Shown: positions 1 to 9,226, counted from the first letter of the stretch. The stretch is 64,000 bases of DNA from Oerskovia turbata (GCF_000718325.1 NZ_JOFV01000014.1:28001-92000), one strand, 5' to 3'. The notes: generated from the letters alone by a model not told the origin. Numbers and translations: made by a program.

Positions 1-2
1 GC

Positions 3-854
3 GGCAACCAGTCGAAGCTGCTCTACGACGCCAAGGGTGAGCGCGTGCAGTCGCAGGTCTCTCGGCGCGTGCGCAACGCGCAGCAGCGCCTCGACACGCT
101 CCAGGCCGAGCAGGTGCGCAGGCCGCCCGAGCCCCTGCGGTTCGCGCCGCCGCACCTCGTGCGTGAGCGTGCGACGGGCTCGTCGCCGGGTCGCTCGGGC
201 GGCCGGCGCGGCTCCCAGGGTGCGTCGAACGGGACCGGCGGCCTGGTGCTGTGGGCGCGTGACGTCGTCGTGCAGGGTGGGGCGACCGAGCCGGGTCCCG
301 CCGCCCCTGGGCGCCCCCGGCTCGACCTGCGGGCGGCCGGTGTGCCGTCGATCGATCTCGCGCCGGGCGCCAAGCTGCTCGTGACGGGCGCCAACGGGTC
401 CGGGAAGTCGACGCTGCTGCACGTGCTCGCGGGCGACCTCGCGCCGTCGTCGGGCACGGTGGGGCGCGCGCGAGGCGTCGAGGTCGCGCTGCTGGAGCAG
501 GACGTCCGCCTGCACGACGACGCGCGCACCCCGCGCGACCTGCTCGCCCTCGTCACGGGGCAGGACCCGGCGGACCGCCCGCACGTGAACGCCCACGGCC
601 TCGTGGCGCCCCGGGACCTGGACCGGCCGCTCGGGGTGCTGAGCGTCGGCCAGCGGCGACGGGTCGTCCTCGCGATGCTCGTGACGCAGGCCCCCGACGT
701 GCTGCTGCTCGACGAACCGACCAACCACGTGTCGCTCACGCTCGCGGAGGAGCTCATGGCCGCGGTCGAGACGTGGCCTGGCGCCGTGGTCGTCGCCTCG
801 CACGACCGGTGGCTGCGGCGGACCTGGAAGGGCGACGTGGTGCACCTCGGCTGA
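3..854 (+). CDS. ABC-F family ATPase, C-terminal part (5' end outside window)
   Basis: This is the second nucleotide-binding domain of an ABC-F protein, a soluble ATPase class that acts on the ribosome; some members protect it from antibiotics and others assist translation. The frame is open from the first bases, so the N-terminal ATPase domain lies outside the window. Visible are a Walker A motif (GANGSGKST, about 385-411), the signature LSVGQ (about 640) and a Walker B with DEPTNH (about 700-730), followed by the switch region VASHD. No membrane segment is present, which separates it from transporter ATPases. The stretch before Walker A is Arg/Pro-rich, as expected at the end of the interdomain linker. 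It ends convergently with the PrsW gene, 38 bp away. Whether it is a resistance or a housekeeping member cannot be told from this half. Confidence 0.9.
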   Translation, partial: GNQSKLLYDAKGERVQSQVSRRVRNAQQRLDTLQAEQVRRPPEPLRFAPPHLVRERATGSSPGRSGGRRGSQGASNGTGGLVLWARDVVVQGGATEPGPAAPGRPRLDLRAAGVPSIDLAPGAKLLVTGANGSGKSTLLHVLAGDLAPSSGTVGRARGVEVALLEQDVRLHDDARTPRDLLALVTGQDPADRPHVNAHGLVAPRDLDRPLGVLSVGQRRRVVLAMLVTQAPDVLLLDEPTNHVSLTLAEELMAAVETWPGAVVVASHDRWLRRTWKGDVVHLG

Positions 855-892
855 GGCGACGCGGGGTCGGTCGGCGGCGCCGTCGGCGCCCC

Positions 893-2056
893 TCAGACGG
901 GCAGGGTGAGCTGCGCGCGGATCTCCCGCACGACCTCCTTCTGGACCTCCACGGGGGGAGCCCCGTCGGGATGCAGTCCCAGAAGCGTCGCGAGCCGGAG
1001 CTGGGCCTCCTGCAGGTCGGCCAGCCGTCGGCTCTCCGCGCGCCCGCCCGCGCGCCGGGCCGCCTTGCGCGCTGCACGGCGTCCGTGGACGGTCCGCAGG
1101 GCCTCCCTCTCGCCAGGGGTCACGACGTCGTCGGGCTGGTCGGCGAGCGCCGCCTCGAACCAGCGGTGGTCGACGTGCCGCGCGTACCGGACCACGAGCA
1201 CGAACGCGAGGATCAGGACGACGTACTTGAGGACGACCGACGCGAACGCGCCGGCCTCCGACGACGGGAAGAAGACCTCGGGGGCGTTCCACGCGAAGTG
1301 CAGCACCCAGGCGAGCGCGTAGGCCACGACGGCCACGGTGACGCGCCGCACCGTGGAGACGTGGAACGCCACGAGGGCGTAGGCGATGCCGAAGCCCGCG
1401 ATCGCGGTGAACATCGCGTGCCCGCCCAGGCCGACGAGCACGCGGCTCAGGCCGACCTGGAGAGCCCCCACGGCGTCGGCGTTCGGGTCCGTGATCGCGC
1501 CCTGCACGATGTAGCTGATGTTCTCGCTGACCTCGAACCCCAGGCCGACCATCGCCCCGTAGACCAGGCCGTTGAGCGGGCGGGTCACGTGCGCGCGGCC
1601 CGCGTACAGGACCAGGACCACGCCGAGGAGCTTGATGAGCTCCTCGTCGGTCGGCCCGACGACGGCGGCGGCCCAGGAGGCGAGGCCCACCCGCTCGAAC
1701 ACGGAGATGAGGTGGTCGTTCGCGACCACGACGAGCGTCGGCGCGACGACGAAGCCCCACGCGTAGGCCGCGACGAGCATGCCGCCCGGCTCGTCCTCGA
1801 ACAGGTCGAGCCGCCGGATGATCGCCGTGAGGAGCAGCGTGACGACGGCCGCGAGCAGGATCCCGATCCCCAGGCCCTCGGGCGTGAGGAACACGTCCTG
1901 GACGGCGACCCGGAGCATCCCGACGCCGGCGACGACGAGGCACACCCCGTACAGCCACGTCGCCCACTGGTAGGGGGGGAAGAGGCCGCGCCGCCGCCGC
2001 CCGGGGGCCCTCGTGGGGAGGACCACGGGGACGTTGCGCGGGCCCTGCTCGGTCAT
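893..2056 (-). CDS. PrsW-family intramembrane metalloprotease
   Basis: A polytopic membrane protein of 387 residues of the PrsW family, whose Bacillus founder cleaves an anti-sigma factor inside the membrane. The three family signatures are visible: EExxK in DEELIKLL (residues 138-144), ExxEN in FEVSEN (about 174-179) and the conserved His of GGHAMF (213), spread over about eight hydrophobic segments. The C-terminal 80 residues are charged and probably cytoplasmic. The ATG at 2056 is chosen because it overlaps the stop of the upstream gene as ATGA; the longer open frame upstream is a shadow of that gene. The coupling suggests that the two proteins are made together. The substrate is unknown; no anti-sigma factor is next to it. 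Confidence 0.85.
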   Translation of the reverse strand: MTEQGPRNVPVVLPTRAPGRRRRGLFPPYQWATWLYGVCLVVAGVGMLRVAVQDVFLTPEGLGIGILLAAVVTLLLTAIIRRLDLFEDEPGGMLVAAYAWGFVVAPTLVVVANDHLISVFERVGLASWAAAVVGPTDEELIKLLGVVLVLYAGRAHVTRPLNGLVYGAMVGLGFEVSENISYIVQGAITDPNADAVGALQVGLSRVLVGLGGHAMFTAIAGFGIAYALVAFHVSTVRRVTVAVVAYALAWVLHFAWNAPEVFFPSSEAGAFASVVLKYVVLILAFVLVVRYARHVDHRWFEAALADQPDDVVTPGEREALRTVHGRRAARKAARRAGGRAESRRLADLQEAQLRLATLLGLHPDGAPPVEVQKEVVREIRAQLTLPV

Positions 2057-2679
2057 GAGATCGTCACCGCCTCCACCAGGTCCGCCACGGCCCCGGCCTG
2101 CGCCTGGAGGTCCGACGCCGTCCCGTACGCCAGGATCGACACCCCGCCCTGGGCGTGCTGCGCCGTGACCTTGACCGAGAGCGTGGCAGCCTCGGGGCCG
2201 CCCGACCGGAAGACGCCCGAGACCTCGGCCGGGTCGCCCTCGGACACGATCTGCGCGTCGTACAGGGTCGTGCCTGTCGCCAGCTCGGCGAGCCGGGCCC
2301 GCCGCGTGAAGAACACGTTCGGGTTCTCGACGCCGGAGACGACCTCGATCTGGACCTCGACGCCCCGGCGGTCGACCGTGAGGCTGCCGCCCTCGAACGT
2401 CGACTCGCTCGCGTCGCCGGACGCGCTGATGTCGGCCGTGGTGGACCATCCCGCGGGGAACCGGATCGTCGCGGTCGAGACGCCGTCGGACACCGTGACG
2501 ACCCTGCCCGCGGGGATCTCCGTCTCGGTGGGCGGGGTGCCTTCGTCGACCGCGGTCGGGACGAGCCACAGGGCGATCATCGCGAGCAGCACGACGGCCG
2601 TCGCGACGGACCCCACGCGGTCCATGCCGAAGCGCCCGCGGCGCTCGGGCCGCAGCAGCGGGGGAGGTTCGGGGCGCAT
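2053..2679 (-). CDS. membrane-anchored protein of unknown function, coupled to prsW
   Basis: A 208-residue protein with one transmembrane segment near the N-terminus (about residues 20-43) and an extracytoplasmic domain of about 160 residues without cysteines. I do not recognise the domain; it looks like a small beta-rich, lipoprotein-sized module. The start at 2679 is preceded by AAGGAG at a good distance; a longer reading to 2790 lacks such a site and would enter the promoter region. Its stop overlaps the start of the PrsW-type protease, so it may be a partner or a substrate of that enzyme, but this is inference from position only. Confidence 0.7.
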   Translation of the reverse strand: MRPEPPPLLRPERRGRFGMDRVGSVATAVVLLAMIALWLVPTAVDEGTPPTETEIPAGRVVTVSDGVSTATIRFPAGWSTTADISASGDASESTFEGGSLTVDRRGVEVQIEVVSGVENPNVFFTRRARLAELATGTTLYDAQIVSEGDPAEVSGVFRSGGPEAATLSVKVTAQHAQGGVSILAYGTASDLQAQAGAVADLVEAVTIS

Positions 2680-2833
2680 CTGCTCTCCTTCGGCTCGTCC
2701 GGGTCGGACGTCACCTGATGCAAGCATCGGGACGTCAGGTCCGCGACCGGGGCGCCCGCGGACGCCGCGGGGAGGTGACGTGGACGACACGTGCTGATCC
2801 GCCCCTCACGTGGTGGGTGTGGGCGGCGATGCC

Positions 2834-2845
2834 TAGGGTCGAGGC
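2834..2845 (+). promoter_or_regulatory. leaderless promoter box for the YbaK-like gene
   Basis: TAGGGT followed by six bases and then the ATG at 2846. There is no Shine-Dalgarno sequence, so transcription is expected to begin at or next to the start codon. The same TANNNT-N6/7-ATG layout recurs at several other genes in the window. Confidence 0.6.
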
Positions 2846-3325
2846 ATGAGCGAAGAGCGGGCACGCGCCGCACTGGAAGCGTCCGGGATCGACGTCACGA
2901 TCACCCGTCACGGCCCGGTGAACTCTCTCGAGGAGGCGGCGGCGGCGCGGGGGATCGACCCGGCGAACATCGTCAAGACGCTCGTGGTGCGCCGCGGGGA
3001 CGACGACTACCTGTTCGTCCTCGTCCCGGGCGACCGGACCATCTCGTGGCCCAAGCTGCGGACCTTCCTGGGCGTCTCGCGCCTGTCCATGCCGGACAAG
3101 GAGGTCGCCCGCGAGGTCACGGGGTACGAGCGAGGGACGATCACCCCGTTCGGCGCGACGACGGCCTGGCCCGTCGTCGCCGACTCCCGCGTCGTCGACC
3201 GGGAGGGGACGTCCCCGCTCGTGTCGATCGGCGGGGGTGCTTTCGGCGTCGCGGCGAGCGTCGACGGCGCGAGCCTCGCGGCGACGTTGGGCGCGCAGGT
3301 CGCGGACGTGACCGAGCCGGTCTAA
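2846..3325 (+). CDS. YbaK/EbsC-family aminoacyl-tRNA deacylase
   Basis: A 159-residue cytoplasmic protein of the YbaK/ProX fold, which hydrolyses mischarged aminoacyl-tRNA (Cys-tRNAPro or Ala-tRNAPro type editing). Family features are the IVKTLVVR strand with the conserved Lys, the VLVPGDRTIS segment, and the glycine-rich TPFG and SIGGGAFG loops. Length is normal for a free-standing editing domain. The substrate cannot be read from the sequence. It has its own leaderless promoter and is divergent from the prsW pair. Confidence 0.88.
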   Translation: MSEERARAALEASGIDVTITRHGPVNSLEEAAAARGIDPANIVKTLVVRRGDDDYLFVLVPGDRTISWPKLRTFLGVSRLSMPDKEVAREVTGYERGTITPFGATTAWPVVADSRVVDREGTSPLVSIGGGAFGVAASVDGASLAATLGAQVADVTEPV

Positions 3326-3444
3326 CCTCTCAGAGTTTGACCTTCACGGATCCCGACCGCGGGAACACCGTTCATTGCCCGATCGTTGACCAGGAGGACG
3401 GTCCGCGAGGCCACCCTCACCGACTGACGGAGCACGAGAAGAGC

Positions 3445-3789
3445 ATGACCATCCCCAGTACGTACGACTCAGGCATCAGCTACGAGGCGACCCCCGAGGG
3501 GTCGCTCATCTCCCTGTGGGGAGAGATCGACGCAGCGCTGCGGGACCGCGCGAGCGACGCCATGGCGCAGGTGCTCACGCACCCGGGACCGGTGACGATC
3601 GACGTCGGGCGCGTGACGTTCATCGACTCGTCGGGCATCGCCTTCATCCTCCAGGTCTACATGCTGGGTTCCGAGGACGGGCGCCCCGTGGTCCTGCAGG
3701 ACCCGACGACCTCGCTCGAGGACCTGCTCGACATGATCGGCATGGGCGGGACCATCCCCGTCGTGCGGACCGCGACCGCAGGGTCGTAG
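3445..3789 (+). CDS. STAS-domain anti-sigma factor antagonist
   Basis: A 114-residue single STAS domain like SpoIIAA/RsbV, proteins that release a sigma factor by binding its anti-sigma kinase. The phospho-acceptor region reads FIDSSGIAF, with D61, S62, S63 and G64; the serine is the usual site of kinase control. The strand 'LISLWGEID' before the first helix is also typical. No anti-sigma kinase or sigma factor gene lies beside it, so the partner is encoded elsewhere. The upstream 119 bp contain GTTTGA and GGGAAC words, but their 20-bp spacing does not fit a SigB promoter. Confidence 0.85.
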   Translation: MTIPSTYDSGISYEATPEGSLISLWGEIDAALRDRASDAMAQVLTHPGPVTIDVGRVTFIDSSGIAFILQVYMLGSEDGRPVVLQDPTTSLEDLLDMIGMGGTIPVVRTATAGS

Positions 3790-3877
3790 CCCGCAGGGCC
3801 CTCACGGCCTGCACGGGGTGACGACGAGGTCGCCCCCGGGCCTGGGGCTCCGTCGCAGGGCTGTGGGTGGCGCCCGC

Positions 3878-3890
3878 TACCGTTCGGGTC
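3878..3890 (+). promoter_or_regulatory. leaderless promoter box for sbcD
   Basis: TACCGT, seven bases, then ATG at 3891, with no ribosome binding site. This box supports the start at 3891 rather than the in-frame GTG at 3867. Confidence 0.55.
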
Positions 3891-5174
3891 ATGCGCATCC
3901 TGCACACCTCGGACTGGCACCTCGGTCGCACGCTGCACGGCGTCGACCTGCTGGACCACCAGGCTGCGTACCTGGACCACCTCGTGGACGTCGTCCGCTC
4001 GGAGGGGGTCGGGGCGGTCCTGGTCGCGGGCGACGTGTACGACCGCGCCATCCCGCCCGTGGACGCCGTGAACCTCCTCTCGGACACGGTCGCACGGCTC
4101 GCCGAGCACGCGGACGTCGTGCTCACGCCGGGCAACCACGACTCGGCGATCCGGCTGGGGTTCGGGGCGTCGCTCATGCGTGCGGGCGTCCACTTCCGGA
4201 CGCGCGTGCCCGACGTCGGCACGCCCGTCGTCCTGGACCCCGCCTCGCGCGGTGGCTCGGGCGGGCGTGTCGCGGTGTACGCGATGCCCTACCTCGACCC
4301 GGACGCCGTGCGGTGGGAGCTCGCGGACGGGTGCGGCTGTGGTGGAGACGGCGAGGTGCCGGGCGAGCCCGGGCGAGAGCACGGGCGTGCACCCTTGCCG
4401 CGCTCGCACGAGGCTGTGACCGCGGCGGCCATGCGACGGGTCAGGACGGACGTCGCGCGCCGCCGTGAGGGTGGCGGCGCCCCGCTGCGGAACGTGGTCG
4501 TGGCGCACGCGTTCGTCGTCGGTGGGCAGGCTTCGGAGTCCGAGCGGGACATCCGGGTGGGCGGTGTCGACTCGGTCCCTGCCGGGGTGTTCGGGGGAGC
4601 GGGCGTGGACTACGTGGCACTGGGTCACCTGCATGGCCCGCAGACCGTCACGTTGCCCGGTGTTTCACGTGAAACCACAGGTCACGATCGCGACGGGACG
4701 ACCACGGCCCGCTACTCCGGGTCGCCGCTCGCGTACTCGTTCTCGGAGATGCACCAGAAGAAGTCGACCGTCCTGCTGGACCTCGACGCGACCGGGGACG
4801 CCCGGACGGAGCTGCTCCCGGCGCCGGTCCCGCGCCGTCTCGCCGAGGTCACCGGGACGCTCGACGACCTCCTCGGGGCTTCCGGTGACCCGCACACCGA
4901 CGACTGGCTGCGCGTGTTCGTCACTGATCCCGCCCGGCCCACCGAGATGTACGCGCGCGTCCGCGCACGGTTCCCGCACGCGCTCCAGGTCCAGCACCGC
5001 CCACCGGTGACGGCCGAGCGCGAGGTGATCTCCGTCGTCGGGCAGGGGCGCGACCCGCTCGAGGTGACCCACGAGTTCGTCCAGCACGTCACGGGGACGG
5101 GCCCCGACCAGGCCGAGAGGGCCGCGCTGCGCACCGCGCTCGAACGTGCCCTCGCGAGCGAGCGGAGCGCCTGA
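3891..5174 (+). CDS. sbcD: SbcD, nuclease subunit of the SbcCD DNA-end processing complex
   Basis: A 427-residue Mre11-type calcineurin-like phosphoesterase that cuts hairpins and blocked DNA ends together with SbcC. Metal-binding motifs are in order: SDWHLGR (D8, H10), AGDVYDR (D48), PGNHD (N82, H83, D84), VVAHAF (about 205) and GHLHG (about 245). The C-terminal capping part is present. Compared with typical SbcD there is an insert of about 40 variable residues around 150-190, rich in Gly and Arg. The stop overlaps the sbcC start by one base (TGATG), showing tight coupling. A parS-like 16-mer falls inside the coding sequence. Confidence 0.95.
   Translation: MRILHTSDWHLGRTLHGVDLLDHQAAYLDHLVDVVRSEGVGAVLVAGDVYDRAIPPVDAVNLLSDTVARLAEHADVVLTPGNHDSAIRLGFGASLMRAGVHFRTRVPDVGTPVVLDPASRGGSGGRVAVYAMPYLDPDAVRWELADGCGCGGDGEVPGEPGREHGRAPLPRSHEAVTAAAMRRVRTDVARRREGGGAPLRNVVVAHAFVVGGQASESERDIRVGGVDSVPAGVFGGAGVDYVALGHLHGPQTVTLPGVSRETTGHDRDGTTTARYSGSPLAYSFSEMHQKKSTVLLDLDATGDARTELLPAPVPRRLAEVTGTLDDLLGASGDPHTDDWLRVFVTDPARPTEMYARVRARFPHALQVQHRPPVTAEREVISVVGQGRDPLEVTHEFVQHVTGTGPDQAERAALRTALERALASERSA
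4661..4676 (+). other. parS-like ParB binding site inside sbcD
   Basis: The palindrome TGTTTCACGTGAAACC differs from the canonical chromosomal parS sequence (TGTTTCACGTGAAACA) only in the last base. It is read in frame as V-S-R-E-T within SbcD. Sites this close to consensus are rare by chance. In most bacteria they cluster around the replication origin, so the window may be in the origin-proximal part of the chromosome (inference). Confidence 0.65.
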
Positions 5175-8100
5175 TGCACCTGCACACCCTGACCCTCCAG
5201 GCGATCGGGCCGTTCGCCGGGCGCCACGTCATCGACTTCGCCGAGCTCGCGACCTCGGGCATCTTCCTGCTCGAGGGCCCCACGGGCGCCGGGAAGTCGA
5301 CCATCATCGACGCCGTCGTCTTCGCGCTGTACGGCAAGGTCGCGTCCGAGGCCGCGAGCGAGGACCGGCTGCGCTCGGCGTACGCCGCCCCCGACGTGGA
5401 GTCGTTCGTGGACCTCGTCTTCGAGACCGGGTCCGGGGTCTACCGCGTGCGACGGACCCCCGAGTTCCAGCGCGCCAAGAAGCGCGGCACCGGGACCACG
5501 ACCCAGCAGGCCGGAGTGAAGCTCTGGCGGCTCGCGGGCGCGGACCAGGCCGTCGCGGCGCCGGGGGCCGACGCCGACGACGTGCCCGGCGAGCTGCTCT
5601 CGACGCGGCTCGACGAGGCCGGGCTGGAGATCCAGCGAGCCGTCGGGCTCGACCGCCGACAGTTCGTCCAGACCATCGTCCTGCCGCAGGGCGAGTTCGC
5701 GAACTTCCTGCGTGCGGACCCCGAGCACCGTCGCAGCCTGCTCCAGAAGGTCTTCGGCACCGAGATCTACGACCGCGTCCAGACCGAGCTCGCAGCCCTG
5801 AACCGCGAGGCGCAGGGGTCCGTGTCCGCCGCGAAGGGGGCAGCGACCGGAGCCGTCGAGAACTTCGTCGGCGCTGCGGGGCTCACGAGCGAGGCCGCGG
5901 CGACCCTGCGCGAGGCCGCGCGCGACGAGACGCGCCTCGCGGGGCCGCTCGACACGGCCGAGGAGCCCGTGGGCGAGAGTGACGGTGAGGGGGACGGACA
6001 CAGCGGCGGGGCTGGTGGAGCGGGCGAGGCCGGCCAGGCCGGCGCCGACACCGCCCACGTCGCGGCCGTCGCCGCCCAGGACGAGTCCGTCGCGGCTGCT
6101 GCCGCACTGCCCTCGGTCCGGACCCTCGTCCACCGGCACGTCGCGGCCATGCAGCGGACGGCCGACGAGCTCGGCGCGCGCGAGATCTCGGCCAACAGCG
6201 CGCTCGTCGCGGCCCGTGACGCCTTCGAGGCGGCGCGCACGCTCAGCGCAGCGGTCGTGCGCCGCGACGCCCTGCTCGCCGAGCAGGCGGCGCTCGACGC
6301 CGCCGCCGACCAGGTGGCCACCGACCGGGAGGTCCTCGCCGCCGCGCGGCGGGCCGCCGTCGTGGAGCCCGTGCTCGCGGGTGCGCGCCGCGCCGCGACG
6401 GAGCACGCCGCCGCGCGCGAGCGGCTCCTGCTCGCCCGCACAGGGGTGCCGGAGTCGCTAGCGACGGCCGACGTCACGGCCCTCGACGTCCTGCGATCGA
6501 GCCTCGCGGCGGCGAGCACGCGCCTCGCCCGGCTGCTGCCCGTCGGGGAGTCGTTGCCGATCCGGGAGCGCGACCTCGTCGACGGCCGCAAGGAGGTCGA
6601 GCGCGACCGCGAGGAACGCGCACGGGTCCTCGCCGACCTCGCCGCGCGCCCCGCGGGACGGGCCGAGCGGGAGTCGCGTCGCGACGAGCTCGCCGACGTC
6701 GCCGGACGGCTCGGTGAACGGCAGGAGAAGGTCCTCACGGCCGAGTCCGTGCTGCGCGCGGCCCGCCAGGCCGTCGAGACAGGTACCGCCCTCGACGCCG
6801 CCCGGGTGGGTCAGGAGCAAGCGGTCGCCGCTGCCCGCGCCGCGTCCGATGCCGAGCACGCGCTGCGCACGGCCTGGCTCGGCGGGATCGCGGGGGAGCT
6901 CGCGGAAGGCCTGGAGCCCGGGGACGCATGCCCGGTGTGCGGCGCGCACGAGCACCCCGCGCCCGCCCGGACGAGCGACGAGCACGTGAGCCGGGACGAC
7001 GTCGAGACCGCGGAGGCCGCGCGCCGGAACGCGGAGGAGGTCGTCGCGGCCGCGTCCGCCGAGGTCGCCACCCTCGCCGAGCGCCTCGACGGGTTCCAGC
7101 GGGCGGCCGGAGGCGTGGGCGTCGGCCAGGCGCAGGCTGCGCTCGCCGCGGCCAAGGAGCTCGTGTCGGCATCCGCTGCGGCCGCCACCGCACGGGCCGA
7201 GGCGACCGCGGCTCTCGCGGCCTTCGACGCCGAGACCGCGCAGCTGACGACCCTGGCCTCGACCCTCGCCGAGCGGATCGCGGGCGAGAGCGCACGCCTC
7301 GACGCCCTCGCCGCGGGGATCGCGCAGGACCGCCACGACATCGTCACCGAGCTCGACGCGACCGGACCGCTCCTCGCCGACGCCGACCTCCCGGACCCGT
7401 GGGCCGACCAGGGCGCGTCCGCCAACCCCGTCGCGGTGCTCGCGGCAGCGCTGCGCGACCGCGACCTCGCCGTGAGCACCCTGCTCGACGCCGAGGCCGC
7501 CGTCGCGCGCACGTCGGCCGCGGTCGAGGCACGAGCCGCCGAGGTCGCTGCGGTCCTCGCCGAGGCCGGGTTCGACGACGAGCAGCAGGTGGTCGACGCG
7601 CTCGTGCCGGCCGAGCGACGAGAGGAGCTCGAACGCAGCCTCCGCATGGTCGACGCGGACACCGAGCGCATCAGGCGGGGCCTCGCCGAGGAGGCGATCG
7701 TCGCCCTGCCCGCGGACGTGGACGTCGACCTCGACGGGGCGCGCGACGCCGTCGGGCAGGCAGAGGACGCCGAGCGGATGGCCGCCCTCCAGGCGAACGG
7801 CGCGTCCCGGCGGGCGACCGCCGCGGCGACCGCCGCGACGGAGATCGAGTCGACCGTGGCGGCCTGGGGCCGTGCCCGCGAGGACGCGGCACCCGTCGCC
7901 CGCATGGCCGCGCTCGCCGCCGGATCCGGCGCCGACAACGCCAAGGCACTGTCCCTCGCGACGTTCGTGCTGGTCAGGCGCTTCGAGGACGTCGTCGCGG
8001 CCGCCAACGAACGGCTCCGTGAGATGTCCGACGGCCGGTACGAGCTCGAACGGTCCGACGAGAAGGAGGACGTCCGCACGCGCCGGACCGGCCTCGCGAT

Positions 8101-8440
8101 GAAGGTCCTCGACCACCGCACCGAGCAGGCGCGCGACCCTCGCACGCTCTCGGGCGGCGAGACCTTCTACGTGTCGCTGTGCCTCGCGCTCGGCATGGCC
8201 GACGTCGTGACCGCCGAGGTCGGCGGCGTGGACCTCGGGACGCTGTTCGTCGACGAGGGCTTCGGGACGCTCGACCCCGAGACCCTCGAAGCGGTGCTCG
8301 GTGAGCTCGGCAAGCTCCGCGCGGGGGGCCGCGTCGTCGGCGTCGTGTCCCACGTCGACGCGCTCAAGGCGTCCATCGCGGAACGCGTCGAGGTGCGGCG
8401 GCTCGCGAACGGGTCGAGCACGCTCACGGTGCGGGCGTAG
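5174..8440 (+). CDS. sbcC: SbcC, SMC-like ATPase of the SbcCD complex
   Basis: A 1088-residue Rad50-type ATPase that clamps DNA ends and controls SbcD. The N-terminal ATPase half has Walker A GPTGAGKST (about residues 35-43) and the PQGEFANFL Q-loop region. Long Ala/Glu/Arg-rich coiled coils follow and meet at the zinc hook CPVCGAHEH (C585, C588). The C-terminal half has the signature LSGGE (about 992) and Walker B LFVDEGFG (about 1025). An unusual low-complexity insert (Gly/Glu/Ala-rich, about residues 255-290) interrupts the first coiled coil. Slightly longer than many family members. Co-translated with sbcD. Confidence 0.95.
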   Translation: MHLHTLTLQAIGPFAGRHVIDFAELATSGIFLLEGPTGAGKSTIIDAVVFALYGKVASEAASEDRLRSAYAAPDVESFVDLVFETGSGVYRVRRTPEFQRAKKRGTGTTTQQAGVKLWRLAGADQAVAAPGADADDVPGELLSTRLDEAGLEIQRAVGLDRRQFVQTIVLPQGEFANFLRADPEHRRSLLQKVFGTEIYDRVQTELAALNREAQGSVSAAKGAATGAVENFVGAAGLTSEAAATLREAARDETRLAGPLDTAEEPVGESDGEGDGHSGGAGGAGEAGQAGADTAHVAAVAAQDESVAAAAALPSVRTLVHRHVAAMQRTADELGAREISANSALVAARDAFEAARTLSAAVVRRDALLAEQAALDAAADQVATDREVLAAARRAAVVEPVLAGARRAATEHAAARERLLLARTGVPESLATADVTALDVLRSSLAAASTRLARLLPVGESLPIRERDLVDGRKEVERDREERARVLADLAARPAGRAERESRRDELADVAGRLGERQEKVLTAESVLRAARQAVETGTALDAARVGQEQAVAAARAASDAEHALRTAWLGGIAGELAEGLEPGDACPVCGAHEHPAPARTSDEHVSRDDVETAEAARRNAEEVVAAASAEVATLAERLDGFQRAAGGVGVGQAQAALAAAKELVSASAAAATARAEATAALAAFDAETAQLTTLASTLAERIAGESARLDALAAGIAQDRHDIVTELDATGPLLADADLPDPWADQGASANPVAVLAAALRDRDLAVSTLLDAEAAVARTSAAVEARAAEVAAVLAEAGFDDEQQVVDALVPAERREELERSLRMVDADTERIRRGLAEEAIVALPADVDVDLDGARDAVGQAEDAERMAALQANGASRRATAAATAATEIESTVAAWGRAREDAAPVARMAALAAGSGADNAKALSLATFVLVRRFEDVVAAANERLREMSDGRYELERSDEKEDVRTRRTGLAMKVLDHRTEQARDPRTLSGGETFYVSLCLALGMADVVTAEVGGVDLGTLFVDEGFGTLDPETLEAVLGELGKLRAGGRVVGVVSHVDALKASIAERVEVRRLANGSSTLTVRA

Positions 8441-8470
8441 CACCGGCCTCCTGCTCGTCGGCGCAGGGCG

Positions 8471-9226
8471 TCAGCGGGCGAGTTCTCGTGCCCTCAGCAG
8501 CACCGCGTCGAGCATCTCGGGCGTCAGCCGACCCGTGAACGTGTTCTGCTGGCTCACGTGGAAGCAGCCCAACAGGGTCAGGCTGCGCCCGTCGGGGTGC
8601 GCGAGGCGCACCTCGGCCCCGTGACCGAACACCGGCCGCGGCCGCGGCACCGCCCACCCCTGGTCGGTCAGCGTCGCGAGCAGCGCCTGCCAGCCGAACG
8701 CCCCGAGCACCACCGCGACGCGTGGGCCGACGAGCTCGAGCTCGCGCCCCAGGTACGGCGCGCACGTGCGACGCTCGGTCGGGGTCGGCTTGTTCGCGGG
8801 TGGGGCGCAGCGCACCGGAGCCGTGACGCGGATACCGGTCAGCACGAGCCCGTCGTCCGCGCCCACCGACGTCGGCTGGTTCGCGAACCCCGTGCGGGAC
8901 ATCGACGCGAACAGGAAGTCCCCCGACCGGTCGCCCGTGAACATGCGTCCCGTGCGGTTCGCGCCGTGCGCGGCAGGCGCCAGCCCGACGACCAGGACCG
9001 CGGCCCGCTCGTCGCCGAACCCCGGCACGGGCCGCGCCCAGTAGGTCTCGTCACGGAACGAGGCCCGCTTCTCCGCCGCGACCCGTTCGCGCCACGCGAC
9101 CAGGCGCGGGCAGGCCCTGCACCCGACGAGCACCTCGTCGAGCGCCGCGACGCTCCCGGCGGGACGGACCTGGAGGGGGTACGTGGCGTCGTCGGGCCCG
9201 ACGACGGCGCTCACCTCACGCGGCAC
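8471..9226 (-). CDS. family 5 (UdgB-type) uracil-DNA glycosylase
   Basis: A 251-residue DNA repair enzyme that removes uracil and other deaminated bases. The family 5 active-site motif GLAPAAHGANRTGRMFTGD (residues 81-99) lacks the catalytic Asp/Glu of family 1-4 enzymes, as expected. The second motif HVSQQNTFTG (about 223-232) is typical. Four cysteines, C36, C39, C140 and C155, are placed to hold a [4Fe-4S] cluster. The GTG start at 9226 has a strong GGGAGGTGAC site before it. It lies 34 bp behind the glyoxalase gene on the same strand and is convergent with sbcC. Confidence 0.9.
   Translation of the reverse strand: MPREVSAVVGPDDATYPLQVRPAGSVAALDEVLVGCRACPRLVAWRERVAAEKRASFRDETYWARPVPGFGDERAAVLVVGLAPAAHGANRTGRMFTGDRSGDFLFASMSRTGFANQPTSVGADDGLVLTGIRVTAPVRCAPPANKPTPTERRTCAPYLGRELELVGPRVAVVLGAFGWQALLATLTDQGWAVPRPRPVFGHGAEVRLAHPDGRSLTLLGCFHVSQQNTFTGRLTPEMLDAVLLRARELAR

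Noticed and set aside
3335..3366. GTTTGA...GGGAAC as a SigB-type promoter for the STAS gene
   Set aside because: The spacing is 20 bp against the usual 12-16, and the -10 word is imperfect.
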